NCBI GenBank assembly: GCA_964035545.1 | Contig: OZ037765.1 | Span: 34,299,504 to 34,363,503, forward strand | DNA: 64,000 nucleotides | Source of the DNA: Bugula neritina | Taxonomy: Eukaryota; Bryozoa; Gymnolaemata; Cheilostomatida; Bugulidae | Reading direction: 5' to 3' | Part shown: piece after piece, positions 21,466-35,194 of the stretch | Layout of the letters: each line of letters opens with the position of its first letter | Numbering within the stretch: position 1 is the stretch's first letter | Position numbers and translations under genes: made by a program | Notes under the pieces: generated by a model | Databases searched by the model: none | The model's input: only the letters and a program-made list of their open reading frames with translations | What the model was told of the DNA's origin: nothing

Positions 21466-24400
21466 GTTAGTAAATCATATAAACACTACGTAACCATGGT
21501 AACTACAGAACTTTTATATTTTACTTTTATGTGTTATGACATTCAGGTGCAGTAGTGGAGAAGTTGAGATAGCATAAGTTCTTTATTGTTCATAACAAAT
21601 TATACGTTGGGGTTTGGGTTTACATTGTCACGAGAACACAACTTCTTTTGCTACATTTCTGATCTAGAAACACATGCGATTTTCATTTCTTTACCCTGCA
21701 CTAATTAGGACCACAACTGAGTAATATTTTGCTGGTGTTTATTATATAATGTTATATATTATATAATATTATATACTGATTGTTAGTTATATAATGATTT
21801 AGCTTCGCCCATGTATTTCTATATACAGTGTTGAGTGAGATCTCTTCATTTAAATTCTCATGAGAACATAACTCCTTTTGTTACATTTATAATCTACAGT
21901 TTCATTACTTTGCACCTAGCTCTGTTTTCACCATAGCTGAATATTATATTGTTATAGTGTTTATATACTATAACTATTATGCTATAACTATTATACTATA
22001 ACTATTATGCTATAACTATTATACTATAACTATTATACTGTAACTATTATACTATAACTATTATACTATAACTATTATACTATAACTATTATACTGTAAC
22101 TATTATACTATAACTATTATACTATATCTATTATACTGACTTATATTATATTATATTGTATTATATTATATTATATTATATTATATTATATTGTATTGTA
22201 TTGTATTGTATTGTATTGTATTATATTGTATTATAATATATTATATTATATTATATTATAACATATACTGTACAGAAGTATAAACAACATGGCTACCCTT
22301 TCACCTGTCAGAATATCTCACAGGATGTATTTTGAAGAACTTATAAAATCTCCAAGTTTACTTAAACACTGTTTATAGTGTTGAGACACTCTATTATTTG
22401 ATATCAAAGTTATTATTTATAAAGTGGTGAATATTTTGTAGAGAAGTACTATGTGTGGTTCAACAAATCTAGAATAGATGGAGCTAATAATGAGTGGATG
22501 TGGAATGATATTAAATCCTACACTATAGAAAAGATCAAGAAGAAAAGTAGACATCATACAGTGACTCATGTTGTACTGAAGTATGACATTCCTCCAAATA
22601 TCAACACACTGTTTCCTCATCTCACACATCTGAGGGTATCTAGAGTATACAGGAATGCTGACTGGACCAGGTATTATGTTGTTATTATAATTTATAACTA
22701 TATTCATAAGTGAGATATTATCTTGTAGTAGAATGTGGAGTAATCTCCCCTCACAATAACACTATAGCTTTAGTAACAACTTTTGTATTATTTACCTTAT
22801 TTATTGTATTTCTATTTATGTTTCAATTTAAAGTGAGTTGCTGTCATTTAAACATAGTCTAAACATATAATGTATAATAGTATGTGATAATTATGTAGAA
22901 TTGAATATACTGTTACACCTGTATATAATTATTATGTTACAGCATATCTTCACTGAAGAATCTTGAGGTATTGAATATGTCATTCAGTGACTTATCTAAA
23001 GGTCTACCAAACAATATATGCAGATCCTTACCATCATTGAGAGAATTGTACATGGAGGTCTGTCAACTTCCAACTCTACCAAACAGGTGTATATTATATT
23101 ATACATTATGAAGTTATCTGCACTATCTTTATTGTGTCAACTAGACTCTGTGTATATTATACGTCACAAGTCAATTATTGTATTCTATTCTATTAGATAT
23201 ACTCAGATAGAAATGGTATAACAACTTCTCACTTACTCCTCTAATAAATTATTTTACTGTGTAACAGTTTATATTGGCACCAGGTATAAAATTTGTTATA
23301 ATATAAAATTATATCCATATAAGTTAGATACTCTCTTGTAGCTGATTGTAATGTGAAGCTATTATACATTTCTCTTTCTCTTTGAAATAACCTGAGTCTT
23401 AGTAGCAACTGCTGTATTATTTATCTGGCTCTTAGTGGTCAGATCAAGAGTTAAGTAAAACTAAATTATTCTTATTCAATAATAATACTTTTATATAGTA
23501 GGTCAACTTACTACCTTTTCGTTATGTTACAGCATATCTTCACTGAAGAATCTTGAGGTATTGAATATATCAGCGAATAAGCTATCTGAAGGTCTACCTG
23601 ACAATATATTCACATCCTTACTATCATTGAGAGAGTTGAACATGAAGTACTGTAAACTCCCAACTCTACCAAACAGGTGTGTATTATATTATAGTGTAGA
23701 ATGATACTGTAATATATATAATATATAAACATAAAGTCAATATAATTGTGTAGAAACTTATGACATAATATTTTACCATAATCAGAGTGATTTATAATAT
23801 TATAATTATGTCTATTATGAGATATATTATAATATTATACTGATATATATTATAATGTTATACTGAGATATATTATAATATAATACTGAGATATAATATA
23901 ATGTTATACTGAGATATATTATAATGTTATACTGAGATATAATATAATGTTATACTTATATATAATATAATATTATACTGAGATATATTATAATGTTATA
24001 CTGAGATATATTATAATGTTATACTGAGATATATTATAATATTATACTGCGATATATTGTAATAGTATAGTGAGATATATTATAATGTTATACTGAGATA
24101 TATTATAATGTTATACTGAGATATATTATAATATTATACTGAGATATAATATAATGTTATACTGAGATATAATCAGGGATGTAGTGGTACCCATACGGTC
24201 CCATACGCCGTATGGCCTAAAAGAAAATAGGCTGTTCTTGGCCATACGCCCGTATGGGCATATATTTTTTGAAAGTGTTAGCCTAGGGCCACACTGTGCG
24301 TGCGTGATAAATAAAGCTTTCATTTTTAAATCGCACTCCCTTTCAATAAAACGTAATTTACTGGAATTTAGCACTAAAATAAAGAAATTGGGCTCGCTTA

Positions 24401-27400
24401 ATAATACCAGGTGACGACGACAGAGACGATTCACACTTGCGTTGAAAATGCAGAGCGACAAGTGCGAATGTTTTCTCAACGCGCACAGTGGACACCTTTG
24501 CTACTTGTGATTTCAATTTTCGCATGCGAAAATACGCACCGTGTGGCCCTAGGCTTACTGATTAGTGCACAGGATAGTTAGGGCATCCTCACTGAGAACA
24601 TCATAAATTTCGCTCACAATATAGTTTAAGTTCTTGTTATGTTAATGCTATGTGGGTGGCATGCGTGTTGCCTACTTGTGATTGTTTAGCCTGAGATTAC
24701 ACTATGAATAATAAGCAGCTATCAACATTCCATCTTCTCATCTCTACGTATTCATTGAAGCGCGAAGTGCTGCGCATTAGTGATTACTAAGGAAAAAATA
24801 TTTCATTTTCAGTGTATAAATCACTAATTTGTAGAAAGTCTATGAAGGCTATTGAAAAGATAAAAAAGTTTGCTATGCATAAATTTCTCAGGTTTTCGAC
24901 AGTGTTTGTTTTATTCGAATACTATGCTTTCCTGCTGAGATATTTGGCAGGGATTGAAAAATAAACTTTTCAGGTAAAATTGCCCAAAATAGTAGATTTT
25001 TGTCTATAACCTTGCAAAAAAAATATTGAAAATTCGAAAAATCAGGTGCTCTGAGGAACAGGAAGATCTAAAACATAGTTTTTAAATTTTAATTCTAGCA
25101 CAATTAAGTACGGTTTTATTTGGCGGGACTGAATTCTTATAATATACCAATAATGTGGCCTCAGCAAGGCAGTGTCAGCTAGAAAGTTGCCATTATTTAT
25201 CTTGTGTGGACTTGCATTTTGTCAATAAGCAATGAAATTTGGAAAAAAACCAACATGAAATCCAGAAATAAAATCAAAATGTCTTCAGGAAACAATACCA
25301 GGTGTGTAGGAGAGGTTAATGAAAATTTATCACTGAGGTCTACAGGTCTATATCCACATTTTGGTTGCGTTATTCCATGTTAATTATCAATGCAATGAGG
25401 TTTTGCAAACTATACACCACCATAAGTAGGTAACCTTTTATGTTTGATTGTACTAACGTTTGGCTTTACATTTAATCATCTTCTAGGTTAACACATATTG
25501 AACCTGTCAAATTTGTTCTTTTGGGTATATTTCCTTGATGTGTCTAGTGGAAGCTCAGGGGTTTTACTTTAAAACCAAGTTAACATACTCTTCTTTGGTG
25601 TGCTTTATTGTGTGAAAGGAGGTGCGGTGGTATCTCCTTATGGATTAGACTAGTAGGCTATACTCTAATAAACTCCAACTAGGTTTTCAACCAATTTCTG
25701 CTTGCCAATGAGTTATCAATTCAAATTGCTCTTTATAAATAACCAACACACATTTTCTGATTTGCAATCTTCCTCTGTTCTGTTCTATTATTCTTTTTCT
25801 GTGCACGGCAGTGTATTGGTTATTTAAAGTAATCAGGTTGCATTTGGAGAGCACTTGTTACCTGTCTCTATCCTTCCATCTTTTTGAGATCTTCAGCAAT
25901 TTTTCTGTACAGGTTGGACTTAGTGTCAGTTGAGTAAGACTACATTTAAAATTACAGTCAACAGGTATGGGACAATACTGAATATTTATATAGTTTGCAG
26001 CGATGCCCAGTCGTCATGTAGCTGGTATGGTATGAAAATAATAGTGAGGTGCACATTTCAACACAGATTTTTTTCAGAAGAATTAGAATTCACAATGGCT
26101 TTAAATTGCATAAATTTGCATCAGAAGCGCTCTGAGGGCTTCGGCGGCCGGGGCACTGCCCCGGACCCCGCCGGGGGCCTGGGCGGCCCCCTGGACCCCC
26201 GGCCTGAGAGTATGGCCTAGAACATTTTTGCCACTACATCCCTGGATATAATATAATATTATACTGAGATATATTATAATGTTATACTGAGATATATTAT
26301 AATATTATACTGATATATAATATAATGTTATACTGAGATATAATATAATATTATACTGAGAAATATTATAATGTTATACTGAGATATATTATAATATTAT
26401 ACTGAGATATAATATAATGTCAATCCATAGTTACTGTGTGATGCATTGTATCATTTACCTGCTCCAACTTGTATCAAACACCACGGAGTATAACTCCTAA
26501 CAGCTATAAAATCTATGTACACAAAGCTATAAATATAGTTGCAGAATCCTATATATTCATTATAATAGTATATATTAGAGAGTATATTATATAATTATAT
26601 TATTTATTTTCATATCAAAGCAGTATTTGTTTTTCTTTCAGCATACAGAATCTACAGAAGTTAGAGAGACTGAACATATCAGAGAATAACTTCACCAGTT
26701 TACCATCTCCTGTGTACACACTGAGTAGTCTGCAGAAACTGTATATATCCTCCAATAAGTCCCTGACATCCTTAGATCCTAGGATATTACAGCTAACTCA
26801 ACTTCATACACTGCATGTGTCTGGTTGTAATGCTCTCACATCTCCTCCACTAGAAGTATGTGAGAGAGGAGTAGATGCTGTGAGACAATATTACACAGAC
26901 TTGGCTAAAGGTGCTGGTAGAAGTCTACCATTTGCTACTGTCGCTGTGCTGGGTAATACGATGGCCGGAAAGACCAGTCTAATCAGAACATTACAGAATG
27001 CTGACAGAAAGAGAGTTCTGACCGACAGAGGACCAGATGCTGTGAGAGATGAGACAACAAAGGTGTTTAATGTTGAAGAAGTGGAGGTGGATGGTACAGT
27101 ACTCCGTGTCATTGATATGGGAGGCCAGGAGGTCTACCATATTACCTATCAACTGACACTGAGACAGAACTGTATTCCAGTCATAGTAGTCAACATGAAA
27201 CAGTACGAAGAGGTTTCAAATGAATCAACACACAGAGAAGCTGTTAAAAGATTAGCCTTTAATTACATGTCTCACCTTTATCTGGCTAACCCGACCCTGG
27301 GTGCTCCAAAACTTATCATCACACATAAAGATAAGTTTCAAAATGTAGAATTTCAGGAGCTTCGAACAAACTTTCTAGACACTTCCAATCAGCTGTGTGA

Positions 27401-30400
27401 GGAAATGATTAAAGAAGAGAAAGCATTGGGTGGAGAATTTGCTCAAATCAAACATTTTAGTGAATCAACTGAAGGAGTCTTTCTTGGTGAAGACATTTAT
27501 GAGGTGGGGAAAGATGATAAGTATGAAGTGTTTGACCTGATCAAGTTGTCTCTTCTTCAAAGCAGTCACAATTTTGTGAAACCATTACCTTTGGTCTGGG
27601 AGGAAGTAAATGAAAAAGTGCTGTCTATTCCCTCTGTGTACAGCACCTTTGATGAGATACTGAAATACGTGCAAACCGAACTTCGACAAATTGAGTCGAG
27701 TCAGCTGGATATAATCCTCACATACATGCATGACTGCGGCAGAGTCTTGTGGTATAAAGATATCAGCTCTCTCCGGCCATACATATTCCACAAGATTTCA
27801 CAGGTCACCAAACTTCTCTGTGTCTTGTATCATCATGATGCTAACATATGGCAGAGTAGAGTTGACAAGTTCCAGCCATATTTTTCAGCAGATGGGATGC
27901 CTGTTGAAAAAGAAGACTTTGAAAGATTTGTCAATCATTTCACTGAGACTGGTTTGATGATGCAATGCCTTCTCACTCATCTGGTTAAACAAGAAACACC
28001 ATTTACTGGTCTGGAAGATGTAAAAGTTGCTGTTTGCTTGCTCCTCACATTCCGTTTGTTATATGGTCCTTTACCTGCTGATTCCAAGGAGCCCTGTTTT
28101 ATTGTTCCTCAGTTTGCTAATGACCTCTTTAATACCTCTCACTCCTCGCCAAAGAATATGCTCCTTCGAGTTGAAACCCAATTCAATGGCTTAGCGCTAC
28201 CACAATATGTCTACCAGCAGATGAATGTTGGTTTGCTAGAGTTGTTTTCCGATGAATTTGCTGTGATTAAAGTGAAGAAAAATGGCGCCAATGTCTATCA
28301 AGATGGAATCTACACACAGCTGGTACACGACTACAAATCTAGAAAAGTGTCACTCCACGTGTCATCTAATGCTGCCAACATCAGCAGAATGTGGGAGAGA
28401 CTCATCACCACCAACAACAACATCCTTAGACATGTTCTACAAACTTGGACAGCCAGTAGACCAGTCACTACATGCTACTGTGCTCACTGTCTTCTGCTAG
28501 GAGCTCCTTGTGCTAAGAAAGTGCTGAATCCTCCATGGTGTCTTCGTTCCTTGAAACATTCCACACCACCTCCGAAAATGTGTAGCGGGTCTTCAATAAC
28601 CCTGTGTGGCGATGAGGAGATTCCAAGTGCTCTTTTGTATCCATGTACGTCTAATTTTACTTCATACAAAATAGTTGGTTTCTCTGTTCTTTATTTATCA
28701 ACTTTTATTATTATAATAATTTTTGTGGTAATTGACGATGTTTCATTTTCCAGGCAGCCCTCTATCTCCAGAAGAAGCTGATAACATAAAAGAATGTGTC
28801 AACAAACTGAGATCTGCAAGAGAAGAGACTGCTTCAACTGTTTCTGGTAGGATCAGTTGTCTATCATAAACTGTTACTGTTAGAAGTAACATCCTCTGCC
28901 TGAGCTCAGTCACATGTAAACAGCAAAGGACAAGAACTCATGACCCTTAGTTATATAGGCTCTCTGCAAAAGCTCACACACCTTCAATTGTTTTAATTTA
29001 TTTGTATAATTATTGACAGAAAAACACTCAAGTATTGATTCTGTTCATTTTTTATAGTCTTTTTGATACTTAGTTTCTGTTACTTAGCACTGAATATATC
29101 ACCTTTTGTTTTCTTTTAGAGATAGGTGGAGAAAAGAGTTTGTTAACTCAAACTACTTCAGTCCTTGTTGAAAACGACAACATCAGTGAATGCTCTGATG
29201 TTGAAGAAGAAGGATATGCTGATTTCACTAAAGATGACCTTGAACCTATTATATCTCAGGTTGAGGGTATGCAACTGAAACCTACCAACAATGAACCAGT
29301 GAAACACCTGTTTGACAACCACAAACAGGTAAAACAAGTTTTTCTTATTCATTTTTAGACCATTGATTAATATTTTTTGATATTGCGGCTCTTCATTTAT
29401 TTTCTAATAAATATCATATTTGATTTTATTAATCCATTTTCAGTTGTCTATACTCTTAGTAAGATAAATTTGATTGGTTTGCAGGTTTACGCGATGAGTG
29501 ACCCTGTTAGAGGTCGTGTCATGATCATAAACAATGAGAGATTCTTTAGAGATGATGGCAGTGAACTGACTAAAGTAACTCGAGATGGTTCATACATCGA
29601 CTATGTTAATATCAAAACTTTGTTGAAAGACATGGGATTTGTTGTAGCCAATGAAGATGATCCTCTGTTTGACCTGAGTAAACAGGTTACTGTATCAATT
29701 TCTTATCTTTTCCTGTAGTTTATCCTCCCCAGGCTATAGCTAGCGGTGATATATAGCAAGTATTTTTACTGCAGAACGGAGGCATTGCATTCCAACAAAT
29801 CTACAATAATATGTTGTTAACTTGTATTCAGGTTGTTTGTTTTTCTCAGTTCTGAATTTTAGTTTAGAAACAGCAGCACTACTTAATAGTTTATCTTTGT
29901 GATAAATATTTCAATATAACTTTGAAGCAGCTTTGGCTTTCGCGTAGACACATTTACTTATTCAAACTTGTTTTTACACACCATTATATACTTTTATTTT
30001 ACCAGGAGCTATTATCAGAAGTGAGGAAGGAGACCACCCACAGAGACCGCAAAAATCTTGGCATGTTCATTCTAGTCATCATGTCACATGGAACTTCTGG
30101 AAACATCTTCTATGACAAATACTGTAAACCTGTCAACTTGTCAGAAGTCAAAGATTTACTCTCAGCTAGTAAATTTCCTGCCATGAGAGGAAAACCCAAA
30201 CTCATCATCTTCCATGCCTGTTCTGGCAGTGAGTAATGCAGAGTTGTTCCTCATTTTACTAGAACTAGCAGTTAGATTGCATAATTTCCTATAACTATAA
30301 CATTAATTAATTTGAGAAATCATTATTTTCAAGATGCCTGATGTTATTGGAGTATGCCTATGTGGAAGTGAGCTACACCTCATAACTGGAATCCAATAAC

Positions 30401-31209
30401 CAGTGCTGTGTAATAGAGTTCTGCTTGTGAATCCAGTCCTAACTTATTACTCACCATCATACCACAGAGTCTACATTGTATGTATTTTATATACAGGCCG
30501 AATTGACTTTGGTAATGCTGCACAGTCACAAAGCCCAGACACCGCCTCACCACCAACACCAACCCCTCTACCCTCATCTTCTGCAACAGCTGGGAGTGAG
30601 TCTTCTGCAGGTCAACATGTGTCTCCAAATATTCACTTTGATAGATTCACTCACCTAGATGCTGATGACTTCTACATTGTGAAGCCAAGTACAGAAAGTT
30701 AGTGGGAAGAAAATTATATTTGAGTTGACTGAAACTTTTATTGGTACAAATTAAATTGTTGCAAGTCAATAAACCTATTACAAACTTTAAATAGAACTAT
30801 TACACATATCAATTTTACATCCATATTTAACTGCTCATTTTTATGTGTTACAGCTTACAAGGCTGGCAGGAATGAGAATTATGGTACCTGGTTTATCAGA
30901 ATACTGGTGGCTACATTCTACAGACACAGCTGTCACAGAGATGTCAGTGAGCTGTTTAGGATAGTAAGTACTTCAGTATTACTCTTTGTATGATACTGTG
31001 GAGTGTGTTGAGTCATCAGCTTTATATTTCTCTTCTATTTATACTTACAGATACAAGACAGAGTTAGACGAGTCAGTATTGCATATTGTAAGAAGACAGG
31101 AGATGAAGCAGCTGGTGGTAATGTACCTAATTGTCAGGAATGTACTTTCACTCACCTCAGAAAACTTTTCTTCTTTCCAAAGTTCCATGGCAAACAACTC
31201 CCACAGTGA
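21429..31209 (+). CDS. LRR-Roc-COR-caspase fusion gene, copy 2 (complete model)
   Basis: Predicted coding exons: 21429-21465 (start, MGQRKSVPRDES), 22442-22670, 22943-23086, 23533-23676, 26642-28644, 28754-28846, 29120-29328, 29485-29685, 30006-30228, 30497-30697, 30854-30963 and 31051-31209. They total 3753 nt, that is 1250 codons plus TGA with all phases matching. Layout: possible N-myristoylation site 1-6; LRRs about 50-255; Roc P-loop 289-297; COR about 450-800; acidic linker to 953; caspase p20 954-1095 with His1048 and Cys1092; p10 about 1145-1250. The Roc and caspase exons differ from copy 1 by few substitutions. The start exon is the least certain part: its donor is A|GTTAGT, and joining the older leader exon instead would create a stop. 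The promoter seen upstream of copy 3 is not present here. Confidence 0.8.
21959..22262. repeat. 14-bp (ATAACTATTATACT) and TTATA tandem arrays, copy 2 5' region
   Basis: About 13 copies of the 14-bp unit (21959-22139) run directly into a TTATA/TTGTA array (22140-22262). The same pair of arrays recurs at 45969-46406 and 47968-48973, each within the 5' intron of the LRR gene. Confidence 0.9.
24174..26244. mobile_element. Non-autonomous hAT transposon with 8-bp target duplication
   Basis: The ends are inverted repeats CAGGGATGTAGTGG and CCACTACATCCCTG. The flanks are identical 8-bp GATATAAT (24166-24173 and 26245-26252), diagnostic of the hAT superfamily. No transposase reading frame is present in the 2071 bp. 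Near the right end is a GC-rich hairpin block (about 26128-26205, GGGGCACTGCCCCGG). It is absent from copy 1, so it inserted after the unit duplication, and it carries a nested MITE. Confidence 0.88.
24281..24554. mobile_element. Harbinger-type MITE nested in the hAT element
   Basis: The termini are GCCTAGGGCCACAC and its complement, flanked by TTA on both sides (24278-24280 and 24555-24557), typical of PIF/Harbinger targets. The left terminal repeat is shortened relative to the related element at 63644-63987. Confidence 0.75.
26642..28644 (+). CDS. Large LRR/Roc/COR exon of copy 2
   Basis: This 2003-bp exon is one codon shorter than in copy 1, in the Pro-rich stretch after KHSTP near its end. 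Walker A GNTMAGKTS (from 26952), DMGGQEVY and THKDKF are intact, so GTP binding is expected. COR motifs PLVWEEVNEKVL, HDCGRVLWY and FVNHFTETGLMMQ are present, followed by the same Cys-rich tail. Differences from copy 1 are scattered single substitutions, consistent with a recent duplication. Confidence 0.9.
29485..31209 (+). CDS. Caspase domain exons of copy 2
   Basis: Exons 29485-29685, 30006-30228, 30497-30697, 30854-30963 and 31051-31209 encode the whole caspase. Arg986 (TRDGSY) and Arg1167 (AGRN) match the two S1-pocket arginines that bind the substrate Asp carboxylate. The pocket Gln is His1090 in HACSG. The catalytic pair is His1048 and Cys1092. The linker contains SPDT and LDADD, possible self-cleavage sites. 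The reading frame is intact with only a few differences from copy 1. Confidence 0.85.
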
Positions 31210-31593
31210 GTGACGTCTGCAGCGCATCACGTGTTCACATGCAGCAGACACAGACCTGCCATATTAGCTAGACACTTGCAGCTGCTAGACAGACTTGTCA
31301 TACGTTGTTATACGTGCATTTTAGTTTTACCAATTTATTTGTAAACAGTTGATATGCGTTATCACATATTGGTGATCAGTAACTCTTCCATACTGTAAGA
31401 CCTGATCAATATCTGTTGTAGTTAAACACTGACAGACTGTAGCAGTATTTTAACTTCTACTGTAACTGAAACCTCAGTGATCAGCCAATCAATATATAGT
31501 TGTGGTTTATTGTTAGTTTGTGGTTTTAATGATTTCTTTTAGTTGCCACTTACGAAGTTTTTATATCAAAAGTGATTGTATGTTTTTATAAAT

Positions 31594-32003
31594 ATATATT
31601 ATATCTACCCCGTACACTATACTATATCTACTCTATACTATACTATATCTACTCTATACTATACTATATCTACTCTATATACTATACTATATCTACTCTA
31701 TATACTATACTATATCTACTCTATACTATACTATATCTACTCTATACACTATACTATATCTACTCTATACTATACTATATCTACTCTATACTATACTATA
31801 TCTACTCTATATACTATACTATATCTACTCTATACACTATACTATATCTACTCTATACACTATACTATATCTACCCTATACACTATACTATATCTACTCT
31901 ATACACTATACTATATCTACTCTATACACTATACTATATCTACTCTATACACTATAATATATCTACTCTATACACTATACTATATCTACTCTATACCATA
32001 TAG
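31594..32003. repeat. 23-bp tandem array (ACTATATCTACTCTATACAC...), copy 2
   Basis: This is the shorter counterpart of the copy 1 array at 9488-10087, lying between the caspase stop and the NOL11-like start. Confidence 0.9.
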
Positions 32004-32321
32004 CGCGGGCTACTGAAAGGAAATATTTCATGGCGAGGGCCACATTGTAAATTTTAGCTTCGGCTGGGGGCCACAGCATCAGTAATTTGAAATAGTTACT
32101 TTAGTTCAAATGCCTGTGAGTCATTACACAATGAAGTCCCAATAATTAGGTACTGCAAGGTGCGTGTCTCTAGCATATATAAAAATGGAGCATTTAAAAG
32201 GCGGGTGTCCACTCGAATTCATATACCTGTGCAAATAATTTTATCTGTCAAGTTTTTGAGGGTCACATAAATGTCAGCGGGAGAGGGGGGCACATCCGGA
32301 GCCACCTGTTGGACAGCCCTG
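32004..32321. mobile_element. Truncated hAT-like element end, copy 2
   Basis: Nearly the same sequence as 10088-10406, ending GGACAGCCCTG. It was inherited with the unit. Confidence 0.45.
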
Positions 32322-32706
32322 TTTTAGGCAACAAGCAATGAATGTTTTAGGAGTTGTATTCCTTTCAAGCAAACATTTACTTTGCTTCAGGTATGGTTTT
32401 CAACAAAAATTATAGCATTCAAGTTATATATGAAAGCACGTCTTTTTAAAAAAAATTCATTGGTGAATTTGACTATAAAACCTGAATTTGTGAATCATTC
32501 TAGTAAGCGAACGACAGGATAAAAACACTACCTATGCAGTTCCGGCGTAAAAAGTCATGGCTGCTACCAGTAAAACAACCGCAACTACAATAAATGATAC
32601 TTGGGCCATTGCTTCCTTTGCAAAGGCGAATGAATTTTTGGGATTTTCTTCATTTGACACTAGCAATGTTATTTTGACAAATAGGCAGTCTATGTCAATA
32701 TATAAG

Positions 32707-34192
32707 GTAGTATATTTCGTTTTCTGTAATGCCAATTTGAGGATTTTTTATAAACATAATAAAATTAATGTTGTACTTGTTGTACTAGTACTAGTTGTAG
32801 TACAGTGCTACTAGACACTAGTATAAGTATAACTACAACCAGTAGTAGTTATAGTAGTATTAGTACTACTACAACTACTAGTAGCACTAATAGTACTACT
32901 ACTAGTACTAAACGGCTAAAACGCTAAAACGGTAACCTGGTTACTGTTTTAGCGTTTAGTACTAGTACTAGTAGTAGTACTAACTAGTGCCCGGTCCAGA
33001 GGCAGCAGACGTTGTAGTAGTACTACTACTAGTACTAGTGGTAGACTGGTAGGACCTGTACTTTGACTTGCAGTAAAACTAAAAGTCATACTTATTACGT
33101 AGTTACACTTGACTTTAAATTTCAGTTTTTTTGCTTTTAGTTTTAGTGTTCATAGTACTAGTACAACTACTACTTAATCTAGTTTATTTTTTAACAGTAG
33201 CAGTAACTGGCTAACTCTAGTAACTTAAACTGGTGTGAGTATATCTAAACTAAGATTAGTAAAAACACAACTTTAGTTAGTTACTGTATCACGAACTATC
33301 AGTTAGAGTCTACTTCATGACTTGTATTTGAACGAATAGTGATAATCACAGTATGAATAACTCCATAACTAATAACTATAAGCGAAGCTAAGTTAAAGTG
33401 TTTTAGTAAAATGAAATAACAATTTACTCTTAGTGACTAAACACTCGGTCAAAGTCATTCACGGTCGCTAAAAAGTGAAATGTGCTATAATAGTAAAGTC
33501 AATTCGGCATAGGGCTAATGCAGCTCTTACTGACGCCGAATCAAACAGTTATTAATTATTATGATAATCGATGTAAACACACAGGAACTTTTTCAACCTG
33601 ATTTTGAATTGACTAATTCGTAATAACTATAAGTATTGGATTAAATCAGTTGATACTTGCATTTTAATTAGGCCTAAGCCTTTCGGTGAATGGCACTGAG
33701 TTCTAATAAATATTTAAAGTAAATTTCAGTGATAACTATTGATTATTAGCATGTGATGACACACATTTACTAACTTAGCCTTTAATTACTTTAAAATTTA
33801 TTTTATTCATACTCAGTCATTGAGTGATTAGCATAAATCAACCATTGTAGTTCAATTCTGAATCATACTCAATGACAATAGCCTTTATGTTTTTGCTAAA
33901 CTAAATCTAAATGGCCTTAAAATTTATGCTATGATGAGTTGTTTGTATCGCTTTTAAAATGATCTTATAATTTTGCTATTGAGTTGAGAAAATAAATTTA
34001 GTTATTTCAGAGTTTCGCCGGCCTGAATGAGTATTCTCTGCAGTACAGCCTCTTTCTCATATAGTTCACTGTGGAATAAATAATTACTGAAAGTAATAAT
34101 TACTCTACATGTGTTTATATGCTTCATTCATGAGAGTAGTTCTCTGTTTAGAATATTATTAAATACTAGAGTTTGAGTTGTGATGAACTTAG
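32707..34192 (+). other. Intron 1 of NOL11-like copy 2
   Basis: AT-rich, closely similar to copy 1's intron, with the CTAGTACTAG-rich block and an 18-bp hairpin carrying one mismatch (about 32918-32956). No exon is seen. Confidence 0.7.
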
Positions 34193-34868
34193 GTGAGTGA
34201 TCAGCAGACAGTATCAAGTTGTACTCTCCAATCAGAGAGTAGTTTCTGTCTGCCTGTGGTTTATGATCACGAAGAAGAACATTATGTTGGTTTGGTTGAG
34301 AATCTTGGAAAGAAGAGACTTTGTGTCTGGACAAATGAACTTTCTAACTACAAGGACTGGAAGAAGAAACTGGTAAATCTCTCACTTTGAATATTTCACT
34401 TGTTTTGTGATTTATAAGATAATATGTTTACAATAACACAATTTGTTGGTCATTTGGTGGAGTATATTTATAACATTGGAAATGTTGAAGTGGTGAGAAT
34501 AGAATATGGAGAATGATAACCTAATGATGGTTGGTTCATAATACAAGTGTAACTGTTGTAGTTATCAACTGAGGTGACTGAACTGGTAGAAGTAGAGAAG
34601 ACAGAACCACTGGTGGTCACATCTAATAACTGTGTGTGCTGGTTGTCTCATGTGGAGGACACTTCACTGTCTGTCCATATGCTGGCTCCAGATCTGAGAT
34701 CAGTCAGTTTAAAAGTTACAGTTGGAGTAATAGAACTGAGATTGTCTACATTGTGACTGTTGATGTGAGTATCACAATGTGTCAGTATGGTGTCACAATG
34801 TGTCAGTAAAGCGTTACAATGTGTCAGTATGGTGTCACAATGTGTCAGTATGGTGTCACAATGTCTCA

Positions 34869-35194
34869 GTAGAGTGTCACAGTAGAGTGACACAGTAAAG
34901 TGTCACAGTAGAGTGTCACAGTAGAGTGTCACGGTAGAGTGTCACAGTAGAGTGTCACAGTAGAGTGTCACAGTAGAGTGTCACAGTTGAGTGTCGCAGT
35001 AGAGTGTCACAGTAGAGTGTCACAGTAGAGTGACACAGTAGAGTGTCACAGTAGAGTGTCACAGTAGAGTGTCACAGTAGAGTGTCACAGTAGAGTGTCA
35101 CAGTAGAGTGACACAGTAAAGTGTCACGGTAGAGTGTCACGGTAGAGTGTCACGGTAGAGTGTCACAGTAGAGTGTCACAGTAGAGTGTCACAG
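34869..35194. repeat. 13-bp tandem array (GTCACAGTAGAGT), copy 2
   Basis: An expanded counterpart of 12960-13172 in intron 3 of the NOL11-like gene. Confidence 0.9.

Larger units (their letters stand above)
23817..26418. repeat. 23-bp array in the intron before Roc-COR exon, copy 2, split by a hAT element
   Basis: Copies of the unit beginning ACTGAGATATATTATAATG occupy 23817-24173 and 26245-26418. They correspond to the copy 1 array at 1811-3967. The 2.07-kb hAT element sits inside. The rest of the intron up to 26641 has no exon. Confidence 0.85.
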
